Shown: positions 12,079-20,582, counted from the stretch's first letter. The stretch: DNA of 64,000 nt from Herpetosiphonaceae bacterium (GCA_036374795.1 DASUTC010000265.1:1-64000), one strand, 5' to 3'. A program made the numbers and translations. The notes: a model not told the origin generated them from the letters alone.

Positions 12079-12107
12079 TTGACATGGGTACTGCGAGGCA
12101 GTATAGT
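12079..12107 (+). promoter_or_regulatory. Sigma-70 promoter of topA
   Basis: TTGACA (12079-12084), 17-nt spacer, TATAGT (12102-12107), about 70 bp before the topA ATG. Confidence 0.85.
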
Positions 12108-12177
12108 GCAACAGCGAGGCCGGTCGAGCCGTCGGTTCCCCGGCTTCCTTGTTTCTCCGAGAGGAGCAGCGTAGCTC

Positions 12178-14790
12178 ATGACATATAAATTGCTTATCGT
12201 TGAGTCTCCCGCTAAGGCGAAGACTATTCAAAAATATTTAGGCCCTAACTTCAAGGTCCAGGCATCGATGGGCCATGTGCGCGATCTGCCCAAGAGCAAG
12301 CTCGGCGTCGACCCCGACCGCAACTTCTCGCCGGAGTACGAGATCCCCAGCGATAAATCGAAGGTCGTCAGCGAGCTGCGCAGCGCGGTGAAGGGCGCGG
12401 ACGCCGTGTATCTGGCGACGGACCCCGACCGCGAGGGCGAGGCGATCGCGTGGCATGTGCTGGAGGCGACGCGGATTCCGAAGAGCAAGCCGGTGTATCG
12501 CGTCACCTTTCATGAGATCACCAAGAACGCGGTGCAAGACGCCGTGGCGCATCCGCGCGAGATCGACACCCGGCTGGTCGATGCGCAGCAGGCGCGGCGG
12601 GTGCTGGATCGTCTCGTGGGCTACCGGCTCTCGCCGCTGCTCTGGGACAAGGTCAAGCGCGGCCTGTCCGCCGGTCGCGTCCAATCGGTGGCCGTGCGGC
12701 TGGTGGTGGATCGCGAGCGCGAGATCGAGGATTTCAAGCCGCAGGAATACTGGACGATCGAGGCCGATCTGCGCAAGCAGCAGGGCGACAGCCGCGTCTT
12801 CCGCTCGGTGCTGGTCGAGCGGGGCGGCAAGAAGCTCGGCAAGTTCGACATCGGCAACAAAGAATCCGCCGACGCGATCGTCGCCGACCTGGATGGCGCG
12901 GCGTTTCAGATCCAGAAGATCACCCGCAAAGACAAAAAGCGCACGCCAGCGCCGCCGTTCATCACCTCGACGCTGCAACAGGAGGCCAGCCGCAAGCTCG
13001 GCTTCGGCGCGAAGAAAACGATGCTCGTCGCGCAGCAGCTCTACGAGGGCGTCGACATCGGCAGAGAGGGCACCGTCGGCCTGATCACCTACATGCGTAC
13101 CGACTCGCTCAGCGTGTCTCAGCAGGCACAGAGCGAGGCCCGCGCGCTGATCGCCAAAAAATACGGCGAGGAGTACGTTCCGGCCAGGCCCAACGTCTAT
13201 AAAACGCGCGCCAAGGGCGCGCAGGAGGCCCACGAGGCGATCCGCCCGACCGGCGTGCAGCGCGAGCCAGCCATGCTGCGCACGGCGCTAAGCCGCGATC
13301 AGTACCGGCTCTACGATCTGATCTGGAAGCGCTTTCTGGCGTCGCAGATGGCGGCGGCGATCTTCGACAGCACCAGCGTGGACATCGCGGCGGGCAGGCA
13401 TCTGGGCAGCGGCACTCCGCCGTACGTCTTCCGCGCGACCGGCTCCGTGCTCAAGTTTCCGGGCTTCCTGGCGGTCTATCACGTCGATCTGGACGAAGGC
13501 GAGGAGGACGAGGACAAAGAAACGCTCCTGCCGCCGCTGACCGAGGGCGAGCTGCTGCGGCTGATCGAGCTGCTGGCGCTTCAGCACTGGACGCAGCCGC
13601 CGCCGCGCTACACCGAGGCATCGCTGGTCAAAGAGCTGGAGAAGCTGGGCATCGGGCGGCCCTCGACCTACGCGCCGACGATCTCGACGATCCAGGCGCG
13701 CGAGTACGTGCAGGTCGTCGATAAGAAGCTGGTCCCGACCACGCTGGGCCGCGTCGTCACCGATCTGCTGGTGCAGCACTTCTCGGACATCGTCGACTAC
13801 AACTTTACCTCGCAGATGGAGCAGCAGCTAGACGACATCGCCGAGGGCGCGCGGCAGTGGGTGCCCGTGATCCAGGGCTTTTACCAGCCCTTCGAGCACA
13901 CCATCGCGAAGGCGCAGCGCGAGATGCGCGGCGTCAAGGGCGAAACCGTCGAAACCGATATTCCGTGTCCGACCTGTGGCGCGCCCCTCGGCATCAAGTG
14001 GGGCCGCAACGGCGAGTTTCTGGCCTGCACGCGCCATCCCGAATGCAGCTTCACCGGCGATCTGGTGCGCGACGCCGAGGGACGGGTGCGGCTGGCCGCG
14101 CAGCCGAAGCTTGCCGAGGGCACGCAGACCTGCGATAAATGCGGTCGTGAGATGGCGGTGAAGCAGGGACGCTTCGGGCCGTTCCTGGCCTGCACGGGCT
14201 ACCCTGAGTGCAAGAACATCCGCAACCTGGCAAAGACCAGCGACGGCGCGCTGGTTGTCGCCGAGCAGGTCACGGAGCATCGCTGTCCCAAGTGCGACAA
14301 GCCGATGATCCGCAAGTCGGGGCGCTGGGGTCCATACCTGGCCTGCACCGACTATCCCGAATGCAAGACGATCCAAAAGCTGGACCGCAGCGGACAGCCT
14401 AAGCCGCCCGCGCAGATTACCGAGCGCGTCTGCCCTGAATCCGGCCATCACCTGGCGCTCAAACAGGGGCGCTACGGCCCGTTCCTGAGCTGCACCGGCT
14501 ACCCGCGCTGCCGCTACATCGAGAAGCTGCCCGCCGACGGCACCATGCCGCGCATCCTGAGCGATGAGGAGGTCGCGGCGCTGCCGAAGCCGGAGCCCGC
14601 CGCCAAGACGACCAAGCAGAGCGCCAGGCGGACCACCAAGCGCGCGGCTGCCACGAGCGACGGTAAGGCGAAGACCACGAGCAAGACCAAGACAACCAGC
14701 GCCAGAGCCAGCGCGAGCAAGACCACGAGCAAGACCACGACCAAAAGCGGCACCAAGCAGCCCGCTCGCGCCAAGCGGCAGCCCGCCTGA
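12178..14790 (+). CDS. topA: DNA topoisomerase I (type IA)
   Basis: 870 residues. It relaxes negative supercoils through a transient 5'-phosphotyrosine. The Toprim domain starts at residue 2 (LLIVESPAKAKTI) and includes ATDPDREGEAIAWH. The catalytic Tyr is Tyr305 in GLITYMRTDS. EAHEAIRPT and IGRPSTYAPTI are further family motifs. Four C-terminal zinc-ribbon units follow (about 600-780). The first three have CxxC...CxxxxxxC patterns, and the fourth begins CPESG, lacking the second Cys. The last 60 residues are a Lys/Thr/Ser/Ala-rich tail, probably a DNA-binding extension. GAGAGGAGCAGCGTAGCTC lies before ATG 12178. The promoter of tyrS begins at the base after the stop. Confidence 0.97.
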   Translation: MTYKLLIVESPAKAKTIQKYLGPNFKVQASMGHVRDLPKSKLGVDPDRNFSPEYEIPSDKSKVVSELRSAVKGADAVYLATDPDREGEAIAWHVLEATRIPKSKPVYRVTFHEITKNAVQDAVAHPREIDTRLVDAQQARRVLDRLVGYRLSPLLWDKVKRGLSAGRVQSVAVRLVVDREREIEDFKPQEYWTIEADLRKQQGDSRVFRSVLVERGGKKLGKFDIGNKESADAIVADLDGAAFQIQKITRKDKKRTPAPPFITSTLQQEASRKLGFGAKKTMLVAQQLYEGVDIGREGTVGLITYMRTDSLSVSQQAQSEARALIAKKYGEEYVPARPNVYKTRAKGAQEAHEAIRPTGVQREPAMLRTALSRDQYRLYDLIWKRFLASQMAAAIFDSTSVDIAAGRHLGSGTPPYVFRATGSVLKFPGFLAVYHVDLDEGEEDEDKETLLPPLTEGELLRLIELLALQHWTQPPPRYTEASLVKELEKLGIGRPSTYAPTISTIQAREYVQVVDKKLVPTTLGRVVTDLLVQHFSDIVDYNFTSQMEQQLDDIAEGARQWVPVIQGFYQPFEHTIAKAQREMRGVKGETVETDIPCPTCGAPLGIKWGRNGEFLACTRHPECSFTGDLVRDAEGRVRLAAQPKLAEGTQTCDKCGREMAVKQGRFGPFLACTGYPECKNIRNLAKTSDGALVVAEQVTEHRCPKCDKPMIRKSGRWGPYLACTDYPECKTIQKLDRSGQPKPPAQITERVCPESGHHLALKQGRYGPFLSCTGYPRCRYIEKLPADGTMPRILSDEEVAALPKPEPAAKTTKQSARRTTKRAAATSDGKAKTTSKTKTTSARASASKTTSKTTTKSGTKQPARAKRQPA

Positions 14791-14819
14791 TTGACACGGG
14801 CGGGCGCGTCTGCTAAGAT
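14791..14819 (+). promoter_or_regulatory. Sigma-70 promoter of the tyrS leader
   Basis: TTGACA (14791-14796), 17-nt spacer, TAAGAT (14814-14819). It starts at the base immediately after the topA stop codon and lies about 200 bp before the tyrS ATG, implying a long leader RNA. Confidence 0.85.
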
Positions 14820-14838
14820 GACACGCACGGTGGCAGAG

Positions 14839-14916
14839 ATGCAAATACAAGAGTTCTTCAACCATCCGCATACCCTGATCGGCATGTATGCCTACGCTTA
14901 TCAGCGACAGGTGTAG
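14839..14916 (+). CDS. Candidate tyrosine-rich leader peptide of tyrS (25 codons)
   Basis: ATG 14839 to TAG 14914-14916, 25 residues: MQIQEFFNHPHTLIG followed by MYAYAYQRQV. Three Tyr codons (14887, 14893, 14899) alternate with Ala near the end, directly before a tyrosyl-tRNA synthetase gene. A GGTGG sequence lies about 9 nt upstream as a modest ribosome site. The stop codon lies 6 nt before the 5' arm of the antiterminator. Clustered codons for the cognate amino acid are the hallmark of ribosome-mediated attenuation. Translation is not proven. Confidence 0.65.
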   Translation: MQIQEFFNHPHTLIGMYAYAYQRQV

Positions 14917-14920
14917 CAGG

Positions 14921-14988
14921 CGTGTTCCACGATCAGCGGTAGCGAGTAAGCCAGATAGACGAGCGTGGAACAAGCCCACGCTCGTTTT
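14921..14988 (+). promoter_or_regulatory. tyrS attenuator: mutually exclusive antiterminator and terminator
   Basis: Terminator: CGAGCGTGG (14960-14968) pairs perfectly with CCACGCTCG (14976-14984), loop AACAAGC, followed by TTTTGCTTT. Antiterminator: TGTTCCACG (14923-14931) pairs perfectly with CGTGGAACA (14964-14972), which consumes most of the terminator's 5' arm. A ribosome stalled at the Tyr codons leaves 14923-14931 free, so the antiterminator forms and tyrS is transcribed. A ribosome reaching the stop codon covers part of that arm, so the terminator forms. Confidence 0.75.
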
Positions 14989-15015
14989 GCTTTGCCCACA
15001 GCTTCAGGAGGCCGA

Positions 15016-16188
15016 ATGGACATCGATCAGCTTCTCACTCGGGGTGTCGCCGAGGTTATCGTCGAGTCGGAACTGCGCGAAAAGCTCAAGTCCGGCAAAC
15101 AGTTGCGGCTCAAAATGGGCTTCGATCCGTCCAAGCCCGATCTGCATGTCGGCCACGCGGTTGGCCTGCGCAAGCTGCGCCAGTTTCAGGAGCTAGGCCA
15201 TACCGTCGTGCTGATCGTCGGGGACTGGACTGCGCAGGTGGGCGATCCCAGCGGACGCGATCAGTCGCGGCAGATGCTCACCGCCGATCAGGTGCGCAGC
15301 AACGCCGAGACGTATGTGCAGCAATTTTTCCATATCGTCGACCGGGATCGCAGCGAGGTGCGCTGGCAGAGCGAGTGGTACAACACGTTTACCCTGGCGG
15401 ATGTCTTCAACCTCACATCGCGCTTCACGATGCAGCAGATGATGGCGCACGAGACGTTCCGCAAGCGCTTCGACTCCGAAAGCCCGCTCTCGATGATGGA
15501 GCTAATGTATCCGCTGCTGCAAGCCTACGACTCAGTAGCGATCAACGCGGATGTCGAGTTCGGCGGCACTGACCAGAAGTTCAACATTCTGGCCGGACGC
15601 GAGCTGATGAAGTCGCTGGGCCTTGAGCCGCAGCAGGTCTTTCTCACGCCGCTGCTGGTCGGCACCGATGGCCGCAAGATGTCCAAGTCGTTCAACAACA
15701 CCGTCGATCTGACGATGCTGCCGCACGAGATGTACGGGCGCGTCATGGCGATGAGCGACGACGTGCTGCTGCCCTACTTCGTCAACGTCACCGATGTGCC
15801 CCTGAGCGAGATCGAGCAGTTGCAGGAGGCGCTGCGTGGCGGCGCGAATCCGCGCGATCTTAAGATGCGCCTGGCCCGCGAGATCGTGACGCAGTTCCAC
15901 AGCGCCGAGGCCGCGCGCGCGGGCGAGGAATACTTCGTGCGGACGATCCAGAAGCGCGAGATTCCCGAAGACATGCCGGAGTACCGCATCGGCGCGCCGA
16001 CCAGCATCGTGGACCTGCTGGCGGGGGCGCAGATCGCCGCGAGCAAGAGCGAGGCGCGGCGGCTGATCGCCGGGGGTGGCGTGCGCATCAACGGCACGCG
16101 CGTCGAAAGCCAGGAGACGATGGTCGAGCCCGGCGGCGAGTGCGTGGTCCAGGTGGGCAAGCGCAAATTCGTGCGCGTCGTCTCGTAG
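15016..16188 (+). CDS. tyrS: Tyrosyl-tRNA synthetase
   Basis: 390 residues. It charges tRNA-Tyr. The class I fold has the HIGH-type motif HVGH in DLHVGHAVGL, the Tyr-pocket region with GGTDQKFN, and KMSKS in GRKMSKSFNN. The C-terminal 65 residues form an S4 RNA-binding domain (SIVDLLAGAQIAASKSEAR). The ATG at 15016 is chosen because CAGGAGG (15005-15011) directly precedes it. The open frame further upstream overlaps the terminator hairpin. Expression is probably controlled by the leader attenuator. Confidence 0.96.
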   Translation: MDIDQLLTRGVAEVIVESELREKLKSGKQLRLKMGFDPSKPDLHVGHAVGLRKLRQFQELGHTVVLIVGDWTAQVGDPSGRDQSRQMLTADQVRSNAETYVQQFFHIVDRDRSEVRWQSEWYNTFTLADVFNLTSRFTMQQMMAHETFRKRFDSESPLSMMELMYPLLQAYDSVAINADVEFGGTDQKFNILAGRELMKSLGLEPQQVFLTPLLVGTDGRKMSKSFNNTVDLTMLPHEMYGRVMAMSDDVLLPYFVNVTDVPLSEIEQLQEALRGGANPRDLKMRLAREIVTQFHSAEAARAGEEYFVRTIQKREIPEDMPEYRIGAPTSIVDLLAGAQIAASKSEARRLIAGGGVRINGTRVESQETMVEPGGECVVQVGKRKFVRVVS

Positions 16189-16195
16189 CAGCCCA

Positions 16196-16226
16196 AGGGG
16201 CGTTCGCAATGGAACGCCCCTGTTTA
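16196..16226 (+). terminator. Terminator after tyrS
   Basis: AGGGGCGTTC (16196-16205) pairs perfectly with GAACGCCCCT (16212-16221), loop GCAATG, followed by GTTTAT. Confidence 0.7.
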
Positions 16227-16249
16227 TCTATTCAGCGCTATAAGAACCG

Positions 16250-16651
16250 CTACACCTGCGGCAGCGCAGCCTCATCGGACTCCGTCTCGGAGATCGTGGT
16301 CAGATTGGGATCGAGCGTCAGCGCCCTGGTATCCGCCGGGTTGATGTCGACCGTTTCGGGCCGCTCGCCCTCGCGCTCCACCACCACCTGCACCCGCGCC
16401 ACCAGCCCGGCCAGCGCGCCCAGCGCCGCCAGCAGCGGAGCCATGTAGAGCGTCGCGACACCGGCAATCGCGGCGATCGTCACCGGGACTTCGAGGATCG
16501 TGGTGCCCTCGTGCTTGATGATCAGGCGGCGGACGTTACCCTCACGGATCAGGCTTTGCACCTGCTCGATCACCTGATTGGCGGCAACTTCGATCTCTTC
16601 GGTCCAGGAGCGAGCGCTCGGCGTGGACTCAGGATTATTATTGTTCGACAT
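16250..16651 (-). CDS. DUF4342 domain protein
   Basis: 133 residues. The N-terminal half matches DUF4342: WTEEIEVAANQVIEQVQSLI, REGNVRRLIIKHEGTTILEV, then a hydrophobic PVTIAAIAGVATLYMAPLLA segment (about 55-85) that could be a membrane hairpin. The C-terminal 45 residues are acidic and disordered-looking. The family has no established function. It is sometimes fused to UBA-type helices. AGGAGGAATACCAC before ATG 16651 is an excellent ribosome site. It lies downstream of the DUF507 gene on the same strand. Confidence 0.8.
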   Translation of the reverse strand: MSNNNNPESTPSARSWTEEIEVAANQVIEQVQSLIREGNVRRLIIKHEGTTILEVPVTIAAIAGVATLYMAPLLAALGALAGLVARVQVVVEREGERPETVDINPADTRALTLDPNLTTISETESDEAALPQV

Positions 16652-16750
16652 GTGGTATTCCTCCTATGGGCGTGCCGGTCTTGGTGCGGCACGTGGCATA
16701 GGACGCCCCAATCGGCGCGCGTGTTGCAGCCGATACCGGGCACCACGCCG

Positions 16751-17038
16751 TCACAGCACGAACTTGCGTTTGCGGGCGACCTCTTCCTTATGCTTGCGGC
16801 GCAGCACATCCTGCTCTACGGGCTTGAGCGTCCGCGAGTACGTCGCGAGGATACGCTCGACCTCGACGTCGATCTCTTCTTCGGCCTGCAAATCGGCGAC
16901 GATCACCTCGTAGACCGCCTTGACCCGCGTAGCGCGCGCGTCGGGCGAGCGATTGGTGTAGGAGACTAGCCCGCGCTCGGCCAGCCCGTCGATGATCCGC
17001 TCGGCGATCCGGCGCACTTTATCTTCACTTAGTCGCAT
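16751..17038 (-). CDS. DUF507 family protein
   Basis: 95 residues, the usual length. It starts MRLSEDKVRRIAERIIDGL and has an acidic middle (LQAEEEIDVEVERILATY) and a basic C-terminus (RRKHKEEVARKRKFVL), as in DUF507 proteins of Chloroflexota, Aquificota and Desulfobacterota. Function is unknown. The charge layout suggests nucleic-acid or ribosome contact, which is inference only. AAAGGAG precedes the ATG. A copy of the modular repeat separates it from the sigma-factor gene upstream. Confidence 0.85.
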   Translation of the reverse strand: MRLSEDKVRRIAERIIDGLAERGLVSYTNRSPDARATRVKAVYEVIVADLQAEEEIDVEVERILATYSRTLKPVEQDVLRRKHKEEVARKRKFVL

Positions 17039-17103
17039 CTGCGGCTCCTTTCATTTGGCTGGTTACAGGATACCACACCAGCCGCAGTAGGCCGGGGACG
17101 ATA

Positions 17104-17233
17104 GAACCAAGAACCAAGGAAGAACAAGGGAACAAACCGGGTGCCAGACCCAGAGGGCGCCGGCATGGTACCCCGGCGCAGGGGCGGGGGGATGAGGCCC
17201 TGAACTTGAAACTTGAAACTCGAAACTCGAAAC
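17104..17233 (+). repeat. Modular intergenic repeat, copy 4 (A-B-C-D)
   Basis: The most complete copy. The AAC-rich block (GAACCAAGAACCAAGG) is followed by GGGTGCCAGACCCAGAGGGC, a G-rich block with GATGAGGCCCTG, then AACTTGAAACTTGAAACTCG. It lies between the sigma-factor 3' end and the DUF507 start. Confidence 0.75.
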
Positions 17234-17299
17234 ATTGCGCGCAAAAAAGGACCGACGAGCGTGTGCTCGCCGATCCTGCCATCTGGCTGAGAGCGTCCG

Positions 17300-18439
17300 C
17301 TATTCGAGGTAGCCGCGCAGGCCAGCGCCCATCTGCGATACGCGCAGGCGGCGGAGCGCCTCGCCCTCGATCTGCCGCGCGCGCTCACGGGTAATCCCCA
17401 GCGAGCGGCCAACCTCTTCCAGCGTCCGGCGCTGACCGTCGTTGAGGCCGTAGCGCAGCTCCAGCACCGTGCGCTCGCGATCGGGCAGCTCGCTCAGCGC
17501 CTTGAAGATGTCGCGCTCAAGCATCGTCCGGCTGGCCTGCTCCTCCGGCGGCGCGATGCGGTCATCCTCGATGAAATCGCCGAACTGCGACTCGCCCGAC
17601 TCGCCGACAGGCGTCGAGAGCGAGATCGGCTGGCGGACCGCTTCGAGCATACGCTTGATCTGCTCCTCCGGCAGACCGAGCGCCGTGCCAAGCTCGGCGT
17701 GCGTCGGCTCGCGCTGGAGCGCGATTGCCAGCCGCTCGGCGGTGCGGCGCATCTGCCCCAGCGACTCGCCAAGATGGACCGGCAGGCGAATCAGGCGGCT
17801 CTGCTCGGCCAGCGCGCGGGTGACGGCCTGCCGAATCCACCACGTGGCATACGTCGAGAAGCGGTTGCCCTTGCGCCAATCGAACTTCTCGACGGCGCGC
17901 ATCAGGCCGATGTTGCCCTCCTGGATCAGATCCAGCAGCGGCATGCCCCGGCCCATATACTTCTTCGCAACGCTGACCACCAGCCGCAAGTTCGCCTGGA
18001 TCAACTTCTGGCGGGCCTCATCGCCAAGCTCGCGCAGCCGAACCAGCTCGTAGCGGTCAGTGGGCGGCAGCTCGCCATTCAGCTCGGCTAACTGCGATCG
18101 CGCATGCTTGCCGTTCTCGATCGCCTGTGCCAGATCGATCTCTTCTTGCGCGTTGAGGAGCGGCGTTCGACCAATTTCACGCAAGTAGCGTGTAATTGCA
18201 TCGGTAGCTGCGACCATCTCGTGCAGCTCCTCGACATCGTACTCTTCCTCTTCTGTCGCTACCTGCTGCAGCTCCTGGGCCGACGGCTCCTCGAATTCAT
18301 CAAGTGCGGCGTCCGGAAGCGCAGCAGCGCTCTGGGGAGTCGTCAACCTGCTCGACTCCTCAGTCGCAGCCCCTGGCGCAGGCATGCCCAGTGACTGCTC
18401 CTTCGGCAATTGCTCCTGCTTTTGCTTCTTGGGTGCCAT
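17300..18439 (-). CDS. RNA polymerase sigma-70 factor (RpoD/SigA group)
   Basis: 379 residues from ATG 18439. It directs RNA polymerase to -10/-35 promoters. A low-complexity acidic N-terminus (about 1-85) replaces a long region 1.1. Region 1.2 begins near ATDAITRYLREIGRTPLL. Region 2 has GNIGLMRAVEKFDWRKGNRF and STYATWWIRQAVTRAL (2.3-2.4). Region 3 follows, and region 4 has ELRYGLNDGQRRTLEEVG and GITRERARQIE. Without other sigma factors to compare I cannot separate the primary sigma from a close group 2 paralogue. A GTG at 18481 extends the frame, but ATG 18439 with GGAAAC before it and the MAPKKQKQ start is preferred. Confidence 0.92.
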   Translation of the reverse strand: MAPKKQKQEQLPKEQSLGMPAPGAATEESSRLTTPQSAAALPDAALDEFEEPSAQELQQVATEEEEYDVEELHEMVAATDAITRYLREIGRTPLLNAQEEIDLAQAIENGKHARSQLAELNGELPPTDRYELVRLRELGDEARQKLIQANLRLVVSVAKKYMGRGMPLLDLIQEGNIGLMRAVEKFDWRKGNRFSTYATWWIRQAVTRALAEQSRLIRLPVHLGESLGQMRRTAERLAIALQREPTHAELGTALGLPEEQIKRMLEAVRQPISLSTPVGESGESQFGDFIEDDRIAPPEEQASRTMLERDIFKALSELPDRERTVLELRYGLNDGQRRTLEEVGRSLGITRERARQIEGEALRRLRVSQMGAGLRGYLE

Positions 18440-18545
18440 GTTTCCTATACTTATGGCCGTTTGGTCGAGCCAAAGCAGCACAAACTAAGAATGAATCAAT
18501 GCATTTCCGTCACATCACTAGCCGCCATGCTGCAAGATGCAGACC

Positions 18546-18565
18546 GTCGACTATGGTCGACTATG
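18546..18565. repeat. Tandem 10-bp duplication
   Basis: GTCGACTATG occurs twice head to tail in the leader of the sigma-factor gene. Each unit contains the GTCGAC palindrome. Confidence 0.8.
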
Positions 18566-18640
18566 CTGGATGTGCATAGGCGCTTGCACAGCGCGTCACG
18601 CAGACACGTCGTTGACCGTTGCTCACCAAGGGGGGAGGTT

Positions 18641-18670
18641 GATCGATCGTATGGTGATCGATCGTGTGGT
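18641..18670. repeat. Tandem 15-bp duplication
   Basis: GATCGATCGTATGGT (18641-18655) is followed directly by GATCGATCGTGTGGT (18656-18670), one mismatch. The GATCGATC core is palindromic. Confidence 0.85.
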
Positions 18671-18759
18671 GGGGCAAGGCTACGCTGCCGACGATCTAGG
18701 CTTGCTCTCCGATCCGCGCAAAGCACTGCGGCAAGCGACACATCTTGTCAACCCCTCTA

Positions 18760-18788
18760 GCATAAGTCAACTAAAGAGTGCTTGTCAA
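18760..18788 (-). promoter_or_regulatory. Candidate sigma-factor gene promoter
   Basis: On the minus strand TTGACA (18788-18783), 17-nt spacer, TATGCT (18765-18760). The -35 is perfect and the -10 matches 4 of 6. Confidence 0.6.
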
Positions 18789-18951
18789 GAAGCGCGTGTC
18801 GCGCCGGTTGTATTATCTTGTACAGATAGAAACGTGAATTTAACAGTTTAGTAACGGCTGGATTGCCGCAATAGGCCGATCACCTACCCCGAATCCAGTC
18901 GCAAAGATCATACGTATCCGGCGCGCACCTGGATTGCCGTTGCCGCAGCCT

Positions 18952-19749
18952 TTAACCTTGCTGACGCGCAGGCGGCGGCGCTGGCGGCGCTGCTGCCTCG
19001 CCCAGGTAGGCTTTGCGCACCCGGTCATCGTCGATCAGGTCGGCGGCGCGTCCGCTGATCGTGATCTGGCCGGCCTCCAGCACATAGCCGCGATCGGCGT
19101 TCTGGAGCGCAAGCTGCGCGTTCTGCTCGACCAGCAGAATCGTGACGCCCGCCGCGTGCAAATCCCGAATAATCGCAAAAATTTCACGGACGATCAGCGG
19201 TGCCAGGCCCAGGCTCGGCTCGTCCAGCAGCAGCAGCCGGGGGCGGCTCATCAGCGCCCGCGCAATCGCGAGCATCTGCTGCTCGCCGCCGCTGAGCGTT
19301 CCGGCAAGCTGGCCGCGACGCTCTTTGAGCCTCGGAAAGCGCCGAAACTGCTGCTCGATATCGGCCTGGATCGCGGCGCGATCCGAGCGGGTGTACGCGC
19401 CCAGCAGCAGGTTATCCATCACCGTCAGGCGCGTCAGCATGCGGCGGCCTTCCGGGCTTTGCGCGATGCCGCGCTGCACCACCTCGTCGGGCCGTAACCT
19501 GGTGATGTCGTGTCCATCGTAGACGATCTGGCCGCGACGCGGATTGAGCAGCCGCGAGATCGTGCGCAGCGTGGTGCTCTTGCCCGCGCCATTCGCGCCG
19601 ATCAGCGTCACGACCTCGCCCGCGTTGATCACCATGCTGACGTTTTGCAACGCCTGAATCCCGCCGTAGTTGACCGACAGATCGCGGATCTCAAGCAGCG
19701 GGCGAGCCGTAGCGCCGGTATGTGCTGTATGTGACTCAGAAGCGCTCAT
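18952..19749 (-). CDS. livF: Branched-chain amino-acid-type ABC transporter ATPase LivF
   Basis: 265 residues. ATPase subunit of a HAAT-family importer. Walker A is GANGAGKSTT, signature LSGGEQQMLAIARAL, Walker B LLLLDEPSLGLAP. The LivF type is shown by YGGIQALQNVSM and VEQNAQLALQNADRGYVLE. A His/Thr-rich N-terminal extension and a Pro/Ala tail frame the domain. It overlaps the livG stop by 4 bp (ATGA), so translation is coupled. It is the last gene of the operon. Confidence 0.93.
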   Translation of the reverse strand: MSASESHTAHTGATARPLLEIRDLSVNYGGIQALQNVSMVINAGEVVTLIGANGAGKSTTLRTISRLLNPRRGQIVYDGHDITRLRPDEVVQRGIAQSPEGRRMLTRLTVMDNLLLGAYTRSDRAAIQADIEQQFRRFPRLKERRGQLAGTLSGGEQQMLAIARALMSRPRLLLLDEPSLGLAPLIVREIFAIIRDLHAAGVTILLVEQNAQLALQNADRGYVLEAGQITISGRAADLIDDDRVRKAYLGEAAAPPAPPPARQQG

Positions 19750-20582
19750 GCCTCATCTCCCAGATACGCCTCGATCACCGCCGGATCATGCTGCACTTTG
19801 GCGGGATCGCCCAGCGCGATCAGCTGCCCGAAATCGAGCACCGCGATCCGATCGCAGAGGCCCATCACCAGCGGCACGTGATGCTCGATCAGCAGGATTG
19901 TTAGGCTGAACTGATCGCGGATCTGGCGGATAAACTCGCTCAGCCCCAGCTTCTCGTGCGCGTTCATCCCGGCGGCAGGCTCGTCCAGCAGCAGCAGCCG
20001 GGGATCGAGCGCCAGCGCCCGCGCGATCTCCAGGCGGCGCTGATCGCCGTAGGCAAAATTGCGCGCCCGCAGATGCGCCCGATCGGCCAGCCCGACCATA
20101 TCGAGCAGCTCCAGCGCGCGCTGGCGCGTGGCGCGCTCTTCTTCCGTGGCGCCCGGCAGGCTGAGCATGCCCGCCAGCAATCCCAGCGGCCCGCCACGGG
20201 TATGCACATGGCGCGCGATCATCACGTTCTCCAGCGCCGAGAGATTGCCGAACAGACGAATATTCTGAAACGTGCGCGCGATGCCCAGCGCCGCGATCCG
20301 GTGTGGCCGCAGCCCGGTGATCTCCTGGCCGCGATAGCGCAGGCTGCCGTGCGACGGCGGGATCAGGCCCGTGATCAGGTTGAACAGCGTCGTCTTGCCA
20401 GCGCCGTTCGGCCCGATCAGGCCGAAGATCTCGCCCTGCTGCACGACAAACGACACATTATTGACCGCTACCAGACCGCCGAAGCGGCGCGTCATCGCGC
20501 CGACTTCCAGCACCTTGGTGTCGTCCACAGGCTGCCTGCGCTGTCGAAGCTCGGCCTCGGTAGGTTCCCATGTAGGTGGCAT
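19746..20582 (-). CDS. livG: Branched-chain amino-acid-type ABC transporter ATPase LivG
   Basis: 278 residues. Partner ATPase of LivF. Walker A is GPNGAGKTTLFNLI, signature YGDQRRLEIARAL with the LivG-type FAYGDQ form, Walker B LLLLDEPAAGMN, and the LivG signature IARTFQNIRLFG. The 30 residues before the domain are polar. The start ATG has a weak ribosome site (GAAGATC), so a slightly later start is possible. A repeat copy separates it from livM upstream. Confidence 0.93.
   Translation of the reverse strand: MPPTWEPTEAELRQRRQPVDDTKVLEVGAMTRRFGGLVAVNNVSFVVQQGEIFGLIGPNGAGKTTLFNLITGLIPPSHGSLRYRGQEITGLRPHRIAALGIARTFQNIRLFGNLSALENVMIARHVHTRGGPLGLLAGMLSLPGATEEERATRQRALELLDMVGLADRAHLRARNFAYGDQRRLEIARALALDPRLLLLDEPAAGMNAHEKLGLSEFIRQIRDQFSLTILLIEHHVPLVMGLCDRIAVLDFGQLIALGDPAKVQHDPAVIEAYLGDEA

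Larger units (their letters stand above)
18440..18951. other. 512-bp regulatory region upstream of the sigma factor
   Basis: No gene is recognised. It holds the candidate minus-strand promoter of the sigma factor (18760-18788) and two tandem duplications (18546-18565 and 18641-18670) lying between that promoter and the gene. The leader would be about 320 nt, unusually long. Confidence 0.6.

Noticed and set aside
14459-14885. Trp/Ser-rich minus-strand frames at the end of topA
   Set aside because: They are the complement of the Lys/Thr-rich tail of topoisomerase I.
14921-15000. T-box riboswitch in front of tyrS
   Set aside because: GTGGAAC resembles a T-box, but tRNA-Tyr (A73) needs UGGU, while this has UGGA. 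No specifier loop or stem I is visible, and the same bases pair in the leader attenuator.
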